NCBI RefSeq assembly: GCF_002858925.1
Contig: NZ_PJRS01000038.1
Span: 62,001 to 126,000 of the forward strand
DNA from: Caulobacter zeae
GTDB lineage: Bacteria > Pseudomonadota > Alphaproteobacteria > Caulobacterales > Caulobacteraceae
Length of the DNA stretch: 64,000 nucleotides
Reading direction: 5' to 3'
Positions 52,515 through 60,684 of the stretch are shown piece after piece (the stretch's first letter is position 1; each line of letters starts with the position of its first letter). The notes under the pieces were generated by a model. It did not search any database and was not told the origin of the DNA. It was given only the letters and a program-made list of their open reading frames with translations. Made by a program: the position numbers and the translations under genes.

Positions 52515-53305
52515 TGAGAAACTCCAAAACTATAGACGTCCATCCGCAGCACCCCGTGCGTGGTGCTGGCGTGCAGCCGCTCGACGCGGGGATCCGCGCC
52601 CCCGGCCCCCAGCGCCACGTAGAGCGGCAACAGATGCTCCTCGGTGGGATGGTTGCGGGTGGCGAAAGGCGCCAGCCGGCGATAGTCGAGGAGATCGGAG
52701 GTTCGGTTCTGGCTGAGCGCCAGGTCGAACCAGTCGGCGAAGGCGCTGACCCACTCTGGCTCGGCATGACCGACGGCTTGGCGATAATGGCGAAACTGGG
52801 AAAGGTCGTGGGTGAACGACCCCGATCCCAGGATCAGCACGCCTTCCTCCCGCAGCGGCTGCAGGGTCCGTCCGAGCGCGAGGTGATAGGCGGGGCCAAA
52901 ACCGCTCTGCACCGACAGCTGCACCACCGGAATGTCCGCGTCGGGAAACGCCAGGAGCAACGGCGTCCAGGCGCCGTGGTCCAGCCCTCGGCGCGTGTCC
53001 TGAGCGCAGGCCAACCCCTGGGCCGACAGGAGCGCGCCGACCCGCTGGGCAAGGGCTTGCGAGCCCGGCGCGGCGTATTGCAGCTCGTAGAGCGCACGCG
53101 GGAAGCCGCCGAAGTCGTGGATCGTCTCGTTGGCGTCCACGGCGTTCACGGTGGGCACGGCCGTCTCCCAGTGGGCGGAAATCACGAGGATCGCCTTGGG
53201 CCGTTGCGGCAGATGGCCGGCAAGGCCCTTCAGGAAGGTTTTTGCCGGCGCGTCGGTCATTGGCAGGGTCGGCGCCCCGTGACTGACAAAGAGCGAGGGA
53301 AGCAT
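52511..53305 (-). CDS. DODA-type (LigB-like) extradiol ring-opening dioxygenase
   Basis: 264 residues. Opening LPSLFVSHGAPTLP is the YgiD/DODA signature. Metal ligands are expected in VSHGAP, ISAHWE and the late HPTEEHLLPLYVALGA. This family opens catechol-type rings such as DOPA or other hydroquinones with Fe or Zn. GGAGA precedes ATG 53305. Second gene of a DoxX-DODA-esterase-oxidoreductase operon; 44 bp separate it from DoxX. Substrate uncertain, though a substituted catechol or hydroquinone is likely. Confidence 0.9.
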   Translation of the reverse strand: MLPSLFVSHGAPTLPMTDAPAKTFLKGLAGHLPQRPKAILVISAHWETAVPTVNAVDANETIHDFGGFPRALYELQYAAPGSQALAQRVGALLSAQGLACAQDTRRGLDHGAWTPLLLAFPDADIPVVQLSVQSGFGPAYHLALGRTLQPLREEGVLILGSGSFTHDLSQFRHYRQAVGHAEPEWVSAFADWFDLALSQNRTSDLLDYRRLAPFATRNHPTEEHLLPLYVALGAGGADPRVERLHASTTHGVLRMDVYSFGVSQ

Positions 53306-53349
53306 GGAAATCTCCAGGTCGGCAGGCGTCGTCGTCGCCTGCGATCCTC

Positions 53350-53760
53350 TCAGGCCTTGTTGATCTTGCCGGGATTGAGCGCGAAGGCGCCGTCCCCGGC
53401 CAGGGCCAGGGCGAGCAGGGTCGCGATCCAGAACGCCGGATACTCCCAGCCGCCCTTAGGCGCGTCGAAGAAGAAGCCGTTGCGCCCGTGGACCGTGATG
53501 ATCGAGCCGAACAGGATCACGCTCATGCCCAGCGCGACCGGACGGGCATAGACCCCCAGGACGAGCGCCAGACCGCCGAGCACCTCCGCGGCGATGGTCA
53601 GATAGGCCACAAAACCCGGCACCCCGACGCTCTGGAAGAACATGGCGGTTCCGGCCGGCGTGAAGACGAAGATCTTCAGCGCCGCGTGCGCCAGGAAGAG
53701 TGCGCCGGCGACAGCGCGCAGGCCAAAGAGGCCATAGGGGGCAAGACGGGTGTCGATCAT
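53350..53760 (-). CDS. DoxX-family inner-membrane protein
   Basis: 136 residues with four predicted transmembrane helices: LFGLRAVAGALFLAHAALKIFVF, FVAYLTIAAEVLGGLALVLGVYARPVAL, VILFGSIITVHG and a C-terminal WIATLLALALAGDGAFAL. These are the standard DoxX features. DoxX-type proteins (including MhqP of Bacillus) are repeatedly found with quinone- and thiol-stress genes, perhaps as redox partners in the membrane. First gene of the operon; the conserved element at 53832-53866 lies 72 bp upstream. Confidence 0.88.
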   Translation of the reverse strand: MIDTRLAPYGLFGLRAVAGALFLAHAALKIFVFTPAGTAMFFQSVGVPGFVAYLTIAAEVLGGLALVLGVYARPVALGMSVILFGSIITVHGRNGFFFDAPKGGWEYPAFWIATLLALALAGDGAFALNPGKINKA

Positions 53761-53831
53761 CTGGAGCGATCCTCACAAAGGGCTCGTCGCGAGCCGTTGT
53801 CTGCAAGATGCGCTCGATCGGCGGCCGGCGG

Positions 53832-53866
53832 GATTGGCCAGATCCGCGATGCAGATATGCAAAAAT
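53832..53866 (-). promoter_or_regulatory. Conserved element GGATTGGCCA-N17-TGCAAAAA upstream of the DoxX operon
   Basis: The same two blocks with an identical 17-base spacer recur at 54540-54574 before the NTF2-like gene. The elements lie 72 and 68 bp upstream of their minus-strand start codons and in the same orientation. The spacers differ completely, so this is a site, not a duplication. The spacing (17 bp) allows either a promoter read on the minus strand or a regulator's split site. Confidence 0.6.
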
Positions 53867-53929
53867 GCAGAGGCAAGCGGGTGTCGAACCTCCGCCCACG
53901 AGGGCGGACGGAGGTCCGACGACTGGCCG

Positions 53930-54472
53930 CTAGTCCGCCAAGCCGAGCTGCTTCATGTAGCTTTGGTTGTCCCAGAAGAGGTACTCCTCGCTCATGACGC
54001 CGGCCTTGTTCCAGTGGCCGATGGTCGCCATGGGCAATTTGAAGCTCTTGCCGTTGGGCTGGATCACTTTGCCGTCGGGCAAGGTCATGGGTTGGGTGAA
54101 GGTGCCTTCCATCACCCCCATCACAGTCGTCCACTCGCCCTGCGCCACCTTGATCGGGTGAACCTTGATGCGGGTGTCGGGCGCGTAGGTGAACATGTAC
54201 TTCAGGTCGTCGATGTGCTTGTCCAGACCGCGCTCGACATGGCCGTCGGGCCAATAGACGACGATGTCCTTGGCATGGCTTTCGGCGAGACGATCCCACT
54301 TTTGATTCGAGAAGACATCGAAATCGAGCGTGTCGAAGGTCTTCAGGTTGGCCGCGGCGATAGCCTGGGCGGTCTTGTAGTTGGCAAGTTCGGCGTCGGC
54401 CTTTGTCTGGGCCGCCGCGGCGCTCGCCGACACGGCCATGGCGGCGACGAGGGCGATCAAGCGGGTCTTCAT
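53930..54472 (-). CDS. Exported NTF2/SnoaL-like protein
   Basis: 180 residues from ATG 54472 (AGGAGC upstream). Signal peptide about 1-21 (LIALVAAMAVSASAAA). The body has the SnoaL-like alpha+beta barrel pattern: a helix around LAESHAKDIVVYWPDGHVERGLDKH, then strands around WTTVMGVMEGTFTQPM and GHWNKAGVMSEEYLFWDN. Such proteins include polyketide cyclases, isomerases and binding proteins; many are not enzymes. Divergent from the LysR gene at 54601, which probably controls it together with the DoxX operon. The real ligand is unknown. Confidence 0.85.
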   Translation of the reverse strand: MKTRLIALVAAMAVSASAAAAQTKADAELANYKTAQAIAAANLKTFDTLDFDVFSNQKWDRLAESHAKDIVVYWPDGHVERGLDKHIDDLKYMFTYAPDTRIKVHPIKVAQGEWTTVMGVMEGTFTQPMTLPDGKVIQPNGKSFKLPMATIGHWNKAGVMSEEYLFWDNQSYMKQLGLAD

Positions 54473-54539
54473 GGACGGAGCTCCTGAGCATGGCGCGCTT
54501 TGGCGCCGCCAGATCGGTAGATCCGGATCGGTTGGCGGT

Positions 54540-54574
54540 GGATTGGCCAAGTTCGCCTGCCGACTCTGCAAAAA
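54540..54574 (-). promoter_or_regulatory. Conserved element GGATTGGCCA-N17-TGCAAAAA upstream of the NTF2-like gene
   Basis: Second copy of the element at 53832-53866, here in the 128-bp divergent gap between the NTF2-like gene (start 54472) and the LysR gene (start 54601), 27 bp from the latter. This position is usual for a LysR binding site that autoregulates the regulator and activates the divergent target. Confidence 0.6.
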
Positions 54575-54600
54575 CGTGTAGGGTGATCTTTGGAGGGACC

Positions 54601-55527
54601 ATGCTCGAGTGGGATGACCTACGCAGTTTTCTGGCCATTGCCCGGCATGGGAACCTTTCCGCCGCGGCCCGCGCGCTCAAGGTTACGCAGACCACGATGG
54701 GGCGTCGCCTAGAGGGCCTTCACGCCAAGGTCGGCGCGCGCCTGCTCCAGCGCACGCCGACAGGGTTCGTCCTGACGCCCGCGGGCGAACGCGTACTGGC
54801 CAGCGTCGAGCGAATGGAAGCCGAGGCGCTGTTTGTCGAAAGAGCGGTCACGGGCGAGGACGCCAAGATCGCCGGTCAGGTGCGGATCACCACGGTCGAG
54901 TCGTTTGGCGCCCGCATTCTGACGCCCTTGCTCAAGCCCCTGCTCGATCGACAGCCCGAGCTCGAGATCGAGTTGATCACCGACACGCGTTCGCTATCGC
55001 TGTCGCGGCGCGAAGCCGACGTCGCTCTGCGCCTGGCGGAGTTCGAACAACATGAAGCCGTCGTACGCCGGGTCGGCGACATGGCTTTCGGCCTCTATGC
55101 GAGCCCGGGCTACCTGGAGGCGCGCGGCCAGCCCGACCTCGCCGCCGGATCGCCGGGGCACGCCAGCGTGACCTTGCAGGAGGACCTGGCTTTGCTCCCC
55201 GAGGCCAGGACCTTGGCGCAGGTTGCCCGCGAAGGTCACGTGGCGCTGCGCGCCAATAGCCGCGAAGCTCAGCTGCAGGCCGCGCTGGCCGGCTTTGGCC
55301 TGACGCTCCTGCCCTGCTATCTGGCCCTGGAGCAGAACCTGATCGAACTTCCACTGCCCGAAGGACGACTGATGCGCGGGATCTGGCTCGGCGTTCATCG
55401 CGACACGCGCCACACGCCCCGGATCCGCCTGGTGCTCGACCAGTTGGGGCAAGGCCTTCGCGAACGCGCCGAGGTTCTAAATCCCCCAACGGCCCCCGCG
55501 ACGCAATCGGGTCCGGCCGGGACTTGA
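54601..55527 (+). CDS. LysR-family regulator, candidate controller of the DoxX operon and NTF2-like gene
   Basis: 308 residues from ATG 54601 with GGAGGG just upstream; the longer open frame back to 54403 overlaps the divergent gene. Helix-turn-helix: FLAIARHGNLSAAARALKVTQTTMGRRLEGLHAKVGARLLQRTPTGF. Effector domain from GQVRITTVESFG. The W-DDLRSFLAIARHG opening with TTMGRRL is common in regulators of alphaproteobacterial oxidoreductase genes. Shared conserved elements upstream of both neighbouring minus-strand units suggest it controls them. Convergent with the next hydrolase gene. Confidence 0.9.
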   Translation: MLEWDDLRSFLAIARHGNLSAAARALKVTQTTMGRRLEGLHAKVGARLLQRTPTGFVLTPAGERVLASVERMEAEALFVERAVTGEDAKIAGQVRITTVESFGARILTPLLKPLLDRQPELEIELITDTRSLSLSRREADVALRLAEFEQHEAVVRRVGDMAFGLYASPGYLEARGQPDLAAGSPGHASVTLQEDLALLPEARTLAQVAREGHVALRANSREAQLQAALAGFGLTLLPCYLALEQNLIELPLPEGRLMRGIWLGVHRDTRHTPRIRLVLDQLGQGLRERAEVLNPPTAPATQSGPAGT

Positions 55528-55547
55528 GCCCCGACCGGACGGTCCGA

Positions 55548-56543
55548 TCAACGATCCAGGAAGGCCTGCAGGTCGGCGGCGAACTTCTGGGGGTTCTTGA
55601 ACATCAGGAAGTGGTCGCCCTGCTCGGCCTTGCTGTAGACGTGAAGCTCAGCCTTGGGGATCACCGATTGCGCCCAGCGCTGACTGGGAACGTTGGCGCT
55701 CCACTCGCCCGTGAAGATCGCCGTGGGCCGATCGATCTTATGGACGACGACATCGCGCCAATCGTTGGTCAGGTGATCGTACATGACGCGCTTGAGCGCG
55801 TTGGGATCATTGCTGATCACGGCGTTGGCGAAGGCCTCGGAATTGGCGAACGCGGGGCTGTCGCGCAGCATCAGACGCGAGAGCAGGTTGGGATCATCCG
55901 CAGACGGATGGGCCGGGGGCGCTTGATTGAGCGCCGCGATCAGGGGTTCGGGCGACGGGGCGATGGCGCCGGCGTCCCTGCGCGTGGTTTCGGACCAGTC
56001 GGCGTGCGCGACGATCGAGATCGGCTCGTCGACGAAGCACAGCTTGCGCACGCCCTTGGTTCCGAAGAGGTCGATGTAGCCCCAGATCACGGACGCGCCC
56101 ATAGACCAGCCGCAGTAGTCCGCCGTTTCCAGGCCCAGGTGGTCGCTGAACTCCTTGAGGTCTGTCGAGAAGCGCGCGATGCGCGCGCCGTATTCGACAC
56201 GCTGCGACAGGCCCTGGTTTCGCGGGTCCAAGACGTAGACGTGATAGGATTTGCTGAGGATATAGAGCAGATTGACGTACTCGGCGCCGTTGGCTGACCA
56301 ACCCGGCACGAACACAAGCGGCCGCCCCTTACCCGCTTCCCAATAGGCGAGCTTTACCCCGTCACTGGTGGTGAAGCTGTTGATCTGCAGGTCGCGAAAA
56401 TCGGAGAGCTTGGCGGGCAAGCCCGCGACCTGGTTAGGGAAGGAAAAGTCCTTGCCCAAGACCGCGGTGGCCGGCTCGGCGCCTGCAGGCGCGGCCGCCA
56501 GCGCCAAACTGGCGAGCAGGCCGATCAATGAGATTCTGAACAT
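55548..56543 (-). CDS. Exported alpha/beta hydrolase (Ser nucleophile)
   Basis: 331 residues from ATG 56543 with AAGGAG upstream. Signal peptide about 1-22 (LIGLLASLALAAAPAGA). Core features: VFVPGWSANG instead of a classic HG oxyanion motif, the elbow GWSMGASVIWG with nucleophile Ser, and a C-terminal EQGDHFLMFKNP carrying the probable catalytic His. The motif W-S-A-N-G suggests a non-standard oxyanion hole. Substrate unknown. It probably forms its own transcription unit, convergent with the LysR gene. Confidence 0.87.
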   Translation of the reverse strand: MFRISLIGLLASLALAAAPAGAEPATAVLGKDFSFPNQVAGLPAKLSDFRDLQINSFTTSDGVKLAYWEAGKGRPLVFVPGWSANGAEYVNLLYILSKSYHVYVLDPRNQGLSQRVEYGARIARFSTDLKEFSDHLGLETADYCGWSMGASVIWGYIDLFGTKGVRKLCFVDEPISIVAHADWSETTRRDAGAIAPSPEPLIAALNQAPPAHPSADDPNLLSRLMLRDSPAFANSEAFANAVISNDPNALKRVMYDHLTNDWRDVVVHKIDRPTAIFTGEWSANVPSQRWAQSVIPKAELHVYSKAEQGDHFLMFKNPQKFAADLQAFLDR

Positions 56544-56835
56544 GGGAGACTCCTTTGAAGCTCGCGGCTCCATGAGCCCGGCTCAAAACGATAAATCGCC
56601 GCGCCGTTGCATGATTTGAAACGGCAGGCGCCGAAGAGGCCCGCCCCTGCCTCAAATGAACCTTGGCCTTGACGTCAGGCATATACCGACGCGTTTCGCG
56701 TCTCCCCGAGCCGCGCTTGGCGCAACACCAGCGCTATCGCATTCGCCAGTATCCATATGGGCCACTCGCCCGCTTGTCTCGGTGATCGGCTAAGCGCCAA
56801 ATGCTGATGCCTTGGCTTACGATGGCGGCGAGGGA
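56544..56835. other. 292-bp gap upstream of the hydrolase gene
   Basis: Contains the promoter of the hydrolase gene at 55548-56543 and the downstream end of the ConA-like gene. No gene, repeat or clear hairpin was recognised. Confidence 0.5.
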
Positions 56836-57522
56836 TCAGTCGGTCTGCTGGATGCGTAGATTGCGAAACCGCGCCAGAGTGCCCGACTCAATCCACAGGC
56901 CCACCCCGCCACGCTGACCAGCACCCAGTTTGAGGTCTTCGATCTGCATTACCGGCTGGTCTTTATGGTTCAGATAGAGCTTGGCGGACACGCCCTTCAC
57001 GACCAGACGGTAGTGCGTCCATCTTCCCGGCGCGATCTCGGCCTGGGTTTCATAACGACCCGGGGCTTCCCGGCGTAGACGATCAAAGGTCCAATCTGGA
57101 TAGGCGAAATACTGGACCGCCCGGCCTTTGCGGACGGGGTCATCCGTCGGGCCGTTGGTGGGGCGCAGATAGACGTTCTCAAAGCTGCGATCGGCGCCGA
57201 TCCGAAACGACACGCCAACGAACCCTCGGGCATAGGCAGGGGCGTCGGCGGCGGGCTCCCCTGAAATCTCTACCTCGATCACGCCGTCGTGGAAGTCCAT
57301 GGGCAGCCAAGCCATGAACGCGCGATCGGTCAGGATCTCATGCGCCGGGTCCTGATAGGCGGCTGCCGGCATTCTCATTTCGAATGCAGGTTCCCCCTTG
57401 TACGAAACCTCCGCGAGACTGACGCCCGAGAGCTGGAAATCGCTGGCCCGATAGCTCTGACCATGCGCCAGGGTAGCGTAGGCCAAGAACGCCGCGGTCA
57501 GAATGCTTGCTTGCCCGCTCAC
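56836..57522 (-). CDS. Exported concanavalin-like (LamG/DUF1080-type) protein
   Basis: 228 residues from GTG 57522, six bases after AAGGGA; the ATG at 57699 would add an Arg-rich leader before the hydrophobic signal (ILTAAFLAYATLAHG). Mature sequence is beta-rich: RASDFQLSGVSLAEVSYKGEPAFEMRMP, a central YARGFVGVSFRIG, and a late GVGLWIESGTLARFRNLRIQ, matching the jelly-roll fold of DUF1080 or family-16-like carbohydrate-binding and glycosidase domains. No complete glutamate catalytic pair could be assigned, so it may be binding-only. Function unknown. Confidence 0.75.
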   Translation of the reverse strand: MSGQASILTAAFLAYATLAHGQSYRASDFQLSGVSLAEVSYKGEPAFEMRMPAAAYQDPAHEILTDRAFMAWLPMDFHDGVIEVEISGEPAADAPAYARGFVGVSFRIGADRSFENVYLRPTNGPTDDPVRKGRAVQYFAYPDWTFDRLRREAPGRYETQAEIAPGRWTHYRLVVKGVSAKLYLNHKDQPVMQIEDLKLGAGQRGGVGLWIESGTLARFRNLRIQQTD

Positions 57523-57852
57523 ACGTGGTCCCTTTCGGTTGGATCGGCTGGGCTCCGGTATGATCCGCCGCCTGGCTAGGAACAATCGCCCTTTGGCGCA
57601 TTCATTTACGCCGCAGCGTTTCAAATCCTCTCTCGCACCCTCCCGGATCGACGGGGGTCGAAGAGGAAATGACGCGCCGCGCGGTGACGATCTTCCCAAG
57701 CACCAGTGGCTCGAGGTTTGGGATGAAGGGCCGCCGCCACGGCTTGACCGTGCCCCTAGGCGATCGCCCCTTCCCCTCCGTGGGCAGGATGCAAATAGCG
57801 TCGCGTCGAAAGCTTCACGAAAGGCTGGCTTCTCATAGCCCAGGACACCGCC
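57523..57852. other. 330-bp divergent intergenic region before the mla operon
   Basis: Holds the divergent promoters of the ConA-like gene and the mla operon. A 111-residue open frame on the plus strand is Arg/Pro-rich without a ribosome-binding site and is rejected. No repeats or palindromes of note were seen. Confidence 0.5.
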
Positions 57853-58719
57853 ATGGAGTCCCCCGCGATGATGCTTTGCTCTTCGTCCTCCCCCCGCCGC
57901 CGAGCCCTTTGGCTGAGCACGGCTATACTTGCCCTATGCGCTCCGGCCGCGGGGGTCGCACAGACGCTCGATGATCCGGCCGTTCGCGCCCCGTCGGCAG
58001 GCGGCCAGCGCGCCACCCCGGCCAACGCCGATGACGACCAGGATCTGGACGCCTCGGCCGCCCCGGCCGATCCTTGGGAAGGCTTCAATCGCCAGGCCTT
58101 CAAGTTCAATCGCGGCCTGGACCGCTATGTGACCGGCCCGATCGGACGCGGCTATATGAAGATCACGCCTAAGGCGGTGCGCCATCGCGTCGCCTCGGTC
58201 GTCACCAATCTGGGCGAGCCGGGCACGGCGATCAACGACCTGGCCCAGGGGCGTCCGCGCGCCGCCGGCGTGACCACCTCGCGCTTCCTGATCAACTCCA
58301 CGGTCGGCGGCCTTGGATTGTTCGACGTCGGCGCCAAGGTCGGCCTGGAGGGCCACGAAGCCGATTTTGGCCAAACCCTGGGTCGCTACGGCGCCAAGTC
58401 CGGCCGCTATGTCGTCCTGCCGCTCCTGGGACCCACCACCGTCCGCGACGGCGCGGGACGGTTGGTCGACACCATGACTGATCCGGTCGCCCTGGCCACG
58501 GCCGGCGGCGCCAATAGTTTTGGCATGATCCGCGGCGGCGTCACGGCCCTCGACGCGCGCGCGAATTCGGACGGCTTCTTGCGGGCGCTGGACGAGGCGG
58601 CCGACCCTTACGCGATGATGCGATCGGCCTATCTGCAGAACCGCGCGGACATGGTCCGTCAGGCCAGGGGCGGCGTACAGGTCCTGCCCGACTTCGACGC
58701 GGCGAGGATCGAGCCTTGA
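57853..58719 (+). CDS. mlaA: MlaA/VacJ-family outer-membrane lipid asymmetry protein
   Basis: 288 residues; ATG 57868 is a possible later start. Body DPWEGFNRQAFKFNRGLDRYV and the central NDLAQGRPRAAGVTTSRFLINSTVGGLGLFDVGAKVGLEGHEADFGQTLGRYG match MlaA, the outer-membrane ring that removes mislocalised phospholipids from the outer leaflet. The signal (LWLSTAILALCAPAAGVAQ) has no canonical lipobox: the residue before Cys is Leu, so it may not be lipidated, unlike E. coli MlaA. First of five mla genes. Placing mlaA inside the mlaCDEF operon is unusual compared with E. coli, where it is separate. Confidence 0.9.
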   Translation: MESPAMMLCSSSSPRRRALWLSTAILALCAPAAGVAQTLDDPAVRAPSAGGQRATPANADDDQDLDASAAPADPWEGFNRQAFKFNRGLDRYVTGPIGRGYMKITPKAVRHRVASVVTNLGEPGTAINDLAQGRPRAAGVTTSRFLINSTVGGLGLFDVGAKVGLEGHEADFGQTLGRYGAKSGRYVVLPLLGPTTVRDGAGRLVDTMTDPVALATAGGANSFGMIRGGVTALDARANSDGFLRALDEAADPYAMMRSAYLQNRADMVRQARGGVQVLPDFDAARIEP

Positions 58720-58730
58720 GCCCCTCGACC

Positions 58731-59345
58731 ATGTCGCGACGCATCCTCCCCTGGCTCTTTCTTCTGCCAAGCGCCTACGCCCAACCCGCCTTGGCCGCCC
58801 GCGACGCCAGCGCCGAGGCCTTTGCCCGCGCCGGCGCCAGCCGGCTCCTGGGCGTCCTGGGCGACAAGGCCGCCGGTCCAGCCCAAAAGGACGCCGCGTT
58901 CCACAAGGCCATCGACGAGCTGGCCGACGTGCCGCGCGTCACCCATTTCGTCCTGGGCAAGTACGCCCGCACGATCACCCCCGACCAGAAGCGGCGCTTC
59001 GCCCTGGCCTTCCGATCCTACGCCGAGCGGATCTACCAGGGCCGCCTGGCCGACTATGGCGGCGAGCGCGTGTCGGTCGTCGGATCGGTCATGCGCAAGC
59101 CCGGCGATGTGATCGTCGCCACGGAGATCAGCGGCGGCCAGCTTGATCGACCCGTGCCGGTTTCCTGGCGCGTCCTGCAATCACCCGGCGGTTGGCGGGT
59201 GGTGGATGTGCAATTTCGGGGCGTCTGGCTGGCCATAACCCAGCAGCAGGACTTCGTCGCCACCATCGACAACGCCGGCGGCGACGTCGAGGTGTTGATC
59301 AATCGCCTGCGCAGCGATGCGCCCGTGTCGGTGAAGCGCCGATGA
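58731..59345 (+). CDS. mlaC: MlaC-like periplasmic phospholipid-binding protein
   Basis: 204 residues from ATG 58731; a TTG at 58716 overlapping the mlaA stop is a possible coupled start. Signal peptide about 1-21 (ending ALA). The MlaC (Tol-Tol-Ttg2D) core shows VTHFVLGKYARTITPDQKRRFALAFRSYAERIYQGRL and QSPGGWRVVDVQFRGVWLAITQQQDF. It shuttles phospholipids between the MlaA ring and the MlaDEF complex. Followed by mlaD with ATGA overlap. Confidence 0.88.
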   Translation: MSRRILPWLFLLPSAYAQPALAARDASAEAFARAGASRLLGVLGDKAAGPAQKDAAFHKAIDELADVPRVTHFVLGKYARTITPDQKRRFALAFRSYAERIYQGRLADYGGERVSVVGSVMRKPGDVIVATEISGGQLDRPVPVSWRVLQSPGGWRVVDVQFRGVWLAITQQQDFVATIDNAGGDVEVLINRLRSDAPVSVKRR

Positions 59346-59866
59346 GCGGGGCGCGCGAAGCCACCGCCGAGACCGTCATGGGCACGATCGTCCTGGTCCT
59401 GACGGTGGCGTTCCTGACCTATTCGCTGAGCGTGGGCGGCGTCCACATCAGCCGAGGAAACTATGAGATCGGCGCCAAGTTCGGCGAGGCCGGCGCGCTG
59501 GCCCCGGGTGCCGCGGTCAGCGTCGCCGGCGTCAAGGTCGGCACGGTCTCGCAGGTCACTCTGGATCCGAAGACCTATATGGCGATCGCCAAGCTGAGCA
59601 TCGACACGAGCGTCAAGCTGCCGGCGGATTCCACGGCCAAGATCACCAGCGACGGTCTGCTCGGCGGGGCTCACATCGCCATCGCCCCCGGCGCCTCGCT
59701 CGAGGATCTCCAGCCCGGCGGCGAGATCGAGAACACGCAAGGCGCAGTGGACCTGTTGGGGCTGATCGGCTCGGTGATCCGTCCGCAAGGCGGCTCGGGC
59801 GAAGCGGTCGCATCCTCCGCTCCGGCCCCGCCAAATCAGCCGTCCCAGCCGGCAGAACGCCACTGA
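59342..59866 (+). CDS. mlaD: MlaD-like MCE-domain protein
   Basis: 174 residues from ATG 59342, overlapping the mlaC stop. One N-terminal transmembrane helix (TVMGTIVLVLTVAFLTYSLSVGG) and a single MCE domain with ALAPGAAVSVAGVKVGTVSQV and TAKITSDGLLGGAHIAIAPG; C-terminal tail rich in Ser/Pro. Forms the hexameric periplasmic ring that passes phospholipid to the permease. Length is close to E. coli MlaD. Confidence 0.9.
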   Translation: MSGAREATAETVMGTIVLVLTVAFLTYSLSVGGVHISRGNYEIGAKFGEAGALAPGAAVSVAGVKVGTVSQVTLDPKTYMAIAKLSIDTSVKLPADSTAKITSDGLLGGAHIAIAPGASLEDLQPGGEIENTQGAVDLLGLIGSVIRPQGGSGEAVASSAPAPPNQPSQPAERH

Positions 59867-60684
59867 TGGCGGCGGCCAAGGCCCGGCGGGCGCCAAACCG
59901 TCTTCGAAGCAACCTCGTTCGCCCCCTGGGCCGCTCGACCCTGGCGGCTGCGCGCAGGGTCGGCGCGGTGGGCGTCTTCGGCGCACGCGCCACGATCGCC
60001 GCCCTGAGCCCGCCCTGGTTCCCGGGTCAGATAAGGCGCCAGTTCGTCGCCATCGGCTTCTTCTCGCTGCCGGTCGTGGGGCTGACGGCCATCTTCACCG
60101 GCGCGGCCCTGGCCCTGAACATCTTCACCGGCGGCGGACGCTTCAACGCCGAGCAGGTGATGCCGCAGATCGTGGCCCTGGGGATCACCCGGGAGCTGGG
60201 TCCAGTGCTGGCCGCCCTGATGCTGGCGGGCCGCGTCTCGGCCGCCATCGCCGCCGAGATCGGGGCCATGCGCGCGACCGAGCAGATCGACGCCATGCAC
60301 ACGCTGTCGACCGACCCGTTTTCCTACCTCGTCGGCCCGCGCCTGCTGGCCGGCGTGCTGATGTTGCCGCTGCTGACCCTCGTCGCCGACACGATCGGCG
60401 TCGCTGGCGGCTGGTTGGCGGCCACCCGGGTCTTGGACTTCAGCTCGGCCGCCTACATCCGCAACACCATCGACGTCCTGCAAGGCTGGGACATCGTCTC
60501 GGGCCTGATCAAGGCGGCGGTATTCGGCTACATCGTCGCCCTGATGGGCTGTTACCACGGCTACACCGCCAAGGGCGGCGCACGAGGCGTGGGGCGGGCG
60601 ACGACCCGCGCGGTGGTCTCCTCGGCGATCCTGATCTTCGCCAGCGACTACCTCCTGACCACCGTCTTCACCCAGGCCTCATGA
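59866..60684 (+). CDS. mlaE: MlaE-like permease of the lipid ABC transporter
   Basis: 272 residues; the ATG overlaps the mlaD stop (TGATG). Typical MlaE family: five or six membrane helices with FFSLPVVGLTAIFTGAALALNIF, the signature GITRELGPVLAALMLAGRVSAAIAAEIGAMRATEQIDAM, and YVVALMGC-like LMGCYHGYTAKGGARGVGRATTRAVV. An Arg-rich N-terminus of 40 residues precedes the first helix. Works with MlaD and MlaF. Confidence 0.92.
   Translation: MAAAKARRAPNRLRSNLVRPLGRSTLAAARRVGAVGVFGARATIAALSPPWFPGQIRRQFVAIGFFSLPVVGLTAIFTGAALALNIFTGGGRFNAEQVMPQIVALGITRELGPVLAALMLAGRVSAAIAAEIGAMRATEQIDAMHTLSTDPFSYLVGPRLLAGVLMLPLLTLVADTIGVAGGWLAATRVLDFSSAAYIRNTIDVLQGWDIVSGLIKAAVFGYIVALMGCYHGYTAKGGARGVGRATTRAVVSSAILIFASDYLLTTVFTQAS

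Noticed and set aside
57503..57838. Plus-strand 111-codon frame before mlaA
   Set aside because: No ribosome-binding site, overlaps the signal-peptide end of the divergent gene, low-complexity Arg/Pro content.
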